Origin: a bacterium
GTDB lineage: Archaea; Nanoarchaeota; Nanoarchaeia; Woesearchaeales; UBA10216
NCBI GenBank assembly: GCA_024206195.1
Contig: JAAGZO010001089.1
Span: 1-12,704 of the forward strand
Reading direction: 5' to 3'
Length of the DNA stretch: 12,704 bases
The position numbers and the translations under genes are program-made. Below, piece by piece: positions 10,817-12,704 of the stretch (positions within the stretch are counted from its first letter, which is position 1; every line of letters begins with the position of its first letter). A model generated the notes under the pieces. The model was not told where the DNA came from, made no database searches, and was given only the letters and a program-made list of their open reading frames with translations.

Positions 10817-10845
10817 ACTATATGCCAAGGTCTTTTCCAAGTCAA
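10817..10845 (-). promoter_or_regulatory. Cassette promoter P19 (drives 10188-10796)
   Basis: TTGACT is at 10840-10845, -10 TATAGT at 10817-10822, 17-bp spacer. Three bases separate the upstream TAA from the -35 box. Confidence 0.92.
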
Positions 10846-10848
10846 GCC

Positions 10849-11640
10849 TTAATCCATTGATATCAGGAATCTATCTGTGTTATAATGTTCAAGAATATCC
10901 GGTGATATTTTCTTTGATTGTATCTGTGCTTCATGTGATAGTTTGGTCATACAGATTGCACATATTCTATGAGTTTCCTTACCACCATAGATAACTAACT
11001 GTGGTACATCTGGCACAGCACCGCCACAGGCATTACAATAACTTCCTGCTGTCTCATCAGACTTTCGCATATCCCATTTGATCGATCGCTTCTCTGAGTC
11101 CATAAATTTAAACTCAAGGTCACACTCTCGGACAATAAGTTTATCTTTTATATATTTGATCTCACTCTCTGCCCGAAGTTTAACGTTATCCCAATTTGTT
11201 TTGCCGTTCCATACATAGTCTTCTATGGCCTTTACTTGCAGTTCGTTATATGTCTGGTTTCGTGTATTTTGACGACCATTAAAGTATATACTTCTTGAAC
11301 CCCAAGCATAGTTCGGATCATCATACTGGATGCACATGTTATACTTTGTCAATATATCAACCTTTTCATCAAAAGTTAATGTTGGATAACCAGATGCTAA
11401 ACGAGCATTATCTTTTATTCCAGTAATAGCAGTTGCCAAATCTTTCTTGGCTGTCTTGTCGAGTTTATCGATTTCCGCCAAGGCATCCTTTTCTGTATCG
11501 CATGATGGTGCTAGTGCTGTCTGTTTTGTAAAACATGGTTTTGCTTTAATTTCATTTGCATAGTAACCATACCCACCACCAAAATATTTGAAGTAACCTT
11601 TGCTTTTCGCATTAACACCTATAAACCATTTACTAATCAT
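10849..11640 (-). CDS. Zinc-finger paralogue family member C, longest and most diverged (263 aa)
   Basis: The C-terminal module is clear: SYCNACGG (C202, C205), VPDVPQLVIYGG, RICAIC (C227, C230), then a helix and TDRFLISMD. The N-terminal 190 residues differ from the other members. They are Gly/Tyr-rich at the start (GYFKYFGGGYGYYANE), have a charged helical part at 48-85 (EKDALAEIDKLDKTAKKD), and a long insert with WGSRSIYFNGRQNTRNQ near 113-129. The common finger on a distinct N-terminal part suggests domain swapping or fast divergence. The start at 11640 has AAAGGAGA. Longest gene in the window; no known family. Confidence 0.82.
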   Translation of the reverse strand: MISKWFIGVNAKSKGYFKYFGGGYGYYANEIKAKPCFTKQTALAPSCDTEKDALAEIDKLDKTAKKDLATAITGIKDNARLASGYPTLTFDEKVDILTKYNMCIQYDDPNYAWGSRSIYFNGRQNTRNQTYNELQVKAIEDYVWNGKTNWDNVKLRAESEIKYIKDKLIVRECDLEFKFMDSEKRSIKWDMRKSDETAGSYCNACGGAVPDVPQLVIYGGKETHRICAICMTKLSHEAQIQSKKISPDILEHYNTDRFLISMD

Positions 11641-11662
11641 TGTATCTCCTTTATTACTGATA

Positions 11663-11691
11663 ACTATAGACTAAGGTCTTTTCCAAGTCAA
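11663..11691 (-). promoter_or_regulatory. Cassette promoter P20 (drives 10849-11640)
   Basis: TTGACT is at 11686-11691, -10 TATAGT at 11663-11668, 17-bp spacer. Confidence 0.92.
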
Positions 11692-11692
11692 C

Positions 11693-12349
11693 TTATATCC
11701 CACCAAGTATTAGCTCATTGGTTATCTTTTCTCTATGCTTAACGTCCATACGTTCGAATGTACTATTGATTTCATCTACCTTAAGCTTTAAACAACATAC
11801 ACAAACCTTCATACTGTTAGCTTCAGGAAATTCAAAATATGGTACATTCTTAAGAGTGACACCACAGGACTTACAATAGGTTCTTGCCTTACTATCTTTC
11901 CTTGCCAACATACGAACCTTCTTGTCTTGCTTGGCGTACCATGCATTCCATGTAACCTTAAGGTCTGATGGGAAGTTTGGTTCGTCTAGTTCCAGTTCAA
12001 CAACCTCTGCTTTCTGCAACCAACTGAGGATTTTAACAGCACTCTCATACTTTCCTTTGGCTTGGTTTAATGCCCAACCATTGCCATAGTAATTTCTATT
12101 ACCACCTTTTTGAAAGTTATGTTCTTTTAATTTTTCTTCGTAAACTGCTTCAAGCATGGGTACATCTGCGGTGTATGATTTGAGGTACTTCCTAACCCAT
12201 GCCTTTGCTGGTGTTGCTGATTTATAATGCTTGGCATCATCGTCACAGTCTGTAATCTTAAGACTTGCACCGGAATAATAAGATGTGCTTATTGCTTTGT
12301 AACCATCTTCAATAAATTCTTCACCGGATTTAATTGCATAACATTTCAT
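11693..12349 (-). CDS. Zinc-finger paralogue family member D (218 aa)
   Basis: This member is close to 5604-6191 at both ends. MKCYAIKSGEEFI matches MKAYAIKCHDGEYV, and KHYKSATPAKAWVRKYLKS at 40-58 matches the RHYKKAGSAKG region. VELELDEPNF is at 117-126. The finger has TYCKSCG (C159, C162), LKNVPYFEFP and VCVCC (C183, C186, with an extra C185). A polar, Asn/Gly/Tyr-rich middle (KGGNRNYYGNGW) is unique to it. The C-terminus (MDVKHREKITNELILGGI) lacks the RF seen in the others. The start at 12349 has AAAAGGAAA. Confidence 0.82.
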   Translation of the reverse strand: MKCYAIKSGEEFIEDGYKAISTSYYSGASLKITDCDDDAKHYKSATPAKAWVRKYLKSYTADVPMLEAVYEEKLKEHNFQKGGNRNYYGNGWALNQAKGKYESAVKILSWLQKAEVVELELDEPNFPSDLKVTWNAWYAKQDKKVRMLARKDSKARTYCKSCGVTLKNVPYFEFPEANSMKVCVCCLKLKVDEINSTFERMDVKHREKITNELILGGI

Positions 12350-12374
12350 AGTGTATTTCCTTTTGTTACTGATA

Positions 12375-12403
12375 ACTATAAGTCACAGTCTTTTCCAAGT
12401 CAA
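12375..12403 (-). promoter_or_regulatory. Cassette promoter P21 (drives 11693-12349)
   Basis: TTGACT is at 12398-12403, -10 TATAGT at 12375-12380, 17-bp spacer. The TGA of the upstream remnant lies inside the -35 box. It is the rightmost element seen. Confidence 0.92.
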
Positions 12404-12510
12404 TCCAAATCATCGATGAACTCTTTAGTTTCTTTGGTCGATTTGAGCTTGGCTCTTATAAATTCAAAGGCATTATCAATAGTCTCAAAGACATACTGAT
12501 CATCAGTAAA
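12400..12510 (-). pseudogene. Start-less remnant of a cassette gene
   Basis: An open frame encodes TDDQYVFETIDNAFEFIRAK and LKSTKETKEFIDDLD, ending in GAT TGA inside the -35 box like intact cassettes. No ATG, GTG, TTG or CTG precedes it in frame back to the upstream stop, and no promoter or ribosome site lies between it and the terminator at 12506-12540. ATGs at 12503 and 12494 are in another frame that stops at once. It looks like the 3' end of a gene whose leader and 5' part were lost; a frameshift or a rare start codon are alternatives. Confidence 0.55.
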
Positions 12511-12540
12511 TAACCCTGCCCCCGTTATGAGGGCAGGGCA
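12506..12540 (-). terminator. Probable Rho-independent terminator with weak T tract
   Basis: On the minus strand CCCTGCCC pairs with GGGCAGGG (12531-12538 with 12514-12521) over a nine-base loop, followed by TTATTT. It starts about 15 bases after the stop of the rightmost gene. Confidence 0.75.
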
Positions 12541-12553
12541 TCCGGTATGTTGC

Positions 12554-12704
12554 CTAGTCTATGATAAACTTTGCGTGTGCCTTAACAATAGTCTGGAAGT
12601 TCTTGCAGGACTTGATCTGCTTAACAAACTTCTTTTTGTTTCCGTCCTTCATCATCTTGAGTCCGACAAGGGCAAAGTCAGGTCGCATTTCCAGAGTAAC
12701 GTCC
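12554..12704 (-). CDS. C-terminal part of an unknown protein, cut by window edge
   Basis: Fifty residues are visible, from DVTLEMRPDFALVGLKMMKD to a basic stretch (GNKKKFVKQIKSC) and the end FQTIVKAHAKFIID. The family is not recognised. Codon use is less AT-rich than in the cassette genes, like the ArdC-type gene at the other edge. The two may mark the older backbone on each side of the cassette array. It is followed by its own terminator, so the cassette block appears insulated from it. Confidence 0.75.
   Translation of the reverse strand, partial: DVTLEMRPDFALVGLKMMKDGNKKKFVKQIKSCKNFQTIVKAHAKFIID

Noticed and set aside
441..12403. The repeated element as a CRISPR array or integron attC sites
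   Set aside because: Spacing is gene-sized and variable and the intervals are coding, so not CRISPR. The element has no inverted symmetry and no integrase is visible, so not attC. Promoter boxes at fixed 17-bp spacing explain it.
1..12704. tRNA genes or an integrase attachment site
   Set aside because: No cloverleaf-like sequence or tRNA 3' end was recognised by eye on either strand; a covariance-model scan would be needed to exclude them fully.

Overview
This is an AT-rich window with one-way coding: every supportable gene lies on the minus strand, so transcription runs from the right end to the left. The layout suggests the early or accessory region of a bacteriophage with a large genome. 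It holds many very short orphan genes, overlapping stops and starts, almost no intergenic space, an ArdC-type antirestriction protein, a lone SAM methyltransferase, and many zinc-ribbon and small membrane proteins. No structural, replication, integration or tRNA genes are visible, so the host and the phage lineage cannot be named from this window.

The dominant feature is a repeated promoter-leader cassette. Twenty-one near-identical elements on the minus strand each carry a -35 box (TTGACT, or TTGACA in three), an invariant TGGAAAAGAC that starts a 17-bp spacer, a -10 box (TATAGT or TATATT in most), a short leader and usually an AAAGGGAGA-type Shine-Dalgarno sequence. A twenty-second copy at about 7092-7110 has collapsed. 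In most cases the stop codon of the upstream gene touches the next promoter, or is the TGA inside its TTGACT box. Each gene or small operon plus its promoter is therefore a near-seamless module. Only two convincing terminators are seen (about 3553-3600 and 12506-12540), so expression is probably nested and cumulative toward the left.

Layout from right to left. At 12554-12704 is the C-terminal end of an unknown gene with its terminator, then a start-less remnant (12400-12510). Next come three members of a zinc-finger paralogue family (11693-12349, 10849-11640, 10188-10796). At 9402-10136 is an operon of an acidic protein, a two-TM protein and a 25-residue zinc microprotein. Then come a basic microprotein plus a 23-codon ORF (9175-9350), a Cys-rich protein with a 27-bp minisatellite (8755-9126), a small membrane protein, an unknown 177-aa protein, and a zinc-ribbon/coiled-coil protein followed by an unusual hairpin (7326-7368). 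Tandem paralogues (6876-7313) and a zinc-ribbon protein (6647-6823) follow. An operon then encodes an L7/L12-like protein, the fourth zinc-finger paralogue and a Cys-rich micro-membrane peptide (5504-6598). A membrane-protein cluster (4615-5451) includes a second copy of that peptide. The region ends with a three-gene operon closed by a terminator (3553-4264), the methyltransferase (2774-3499), a twin-arginine-signal protein (2257-2718), several orphan genes, a four-gene operon (478-1291) and the ArdC-like gene, which is cut by the left edge.

The overall picture is a block of host-interaction cassettes that were probably gained, copied and shuffled by recombination in the shared promoter-leader sequence. 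The best candidates for undescribed biology are the cassette architecture, the four-member zinc-finger family, the L7/L12 mimic, the CFCTGHP micro-membrane peptides and the hairpin whose loop is complementary to the phage Shine-Dalgarno sequence. No stretch longer than 300 bases lacks a gene.
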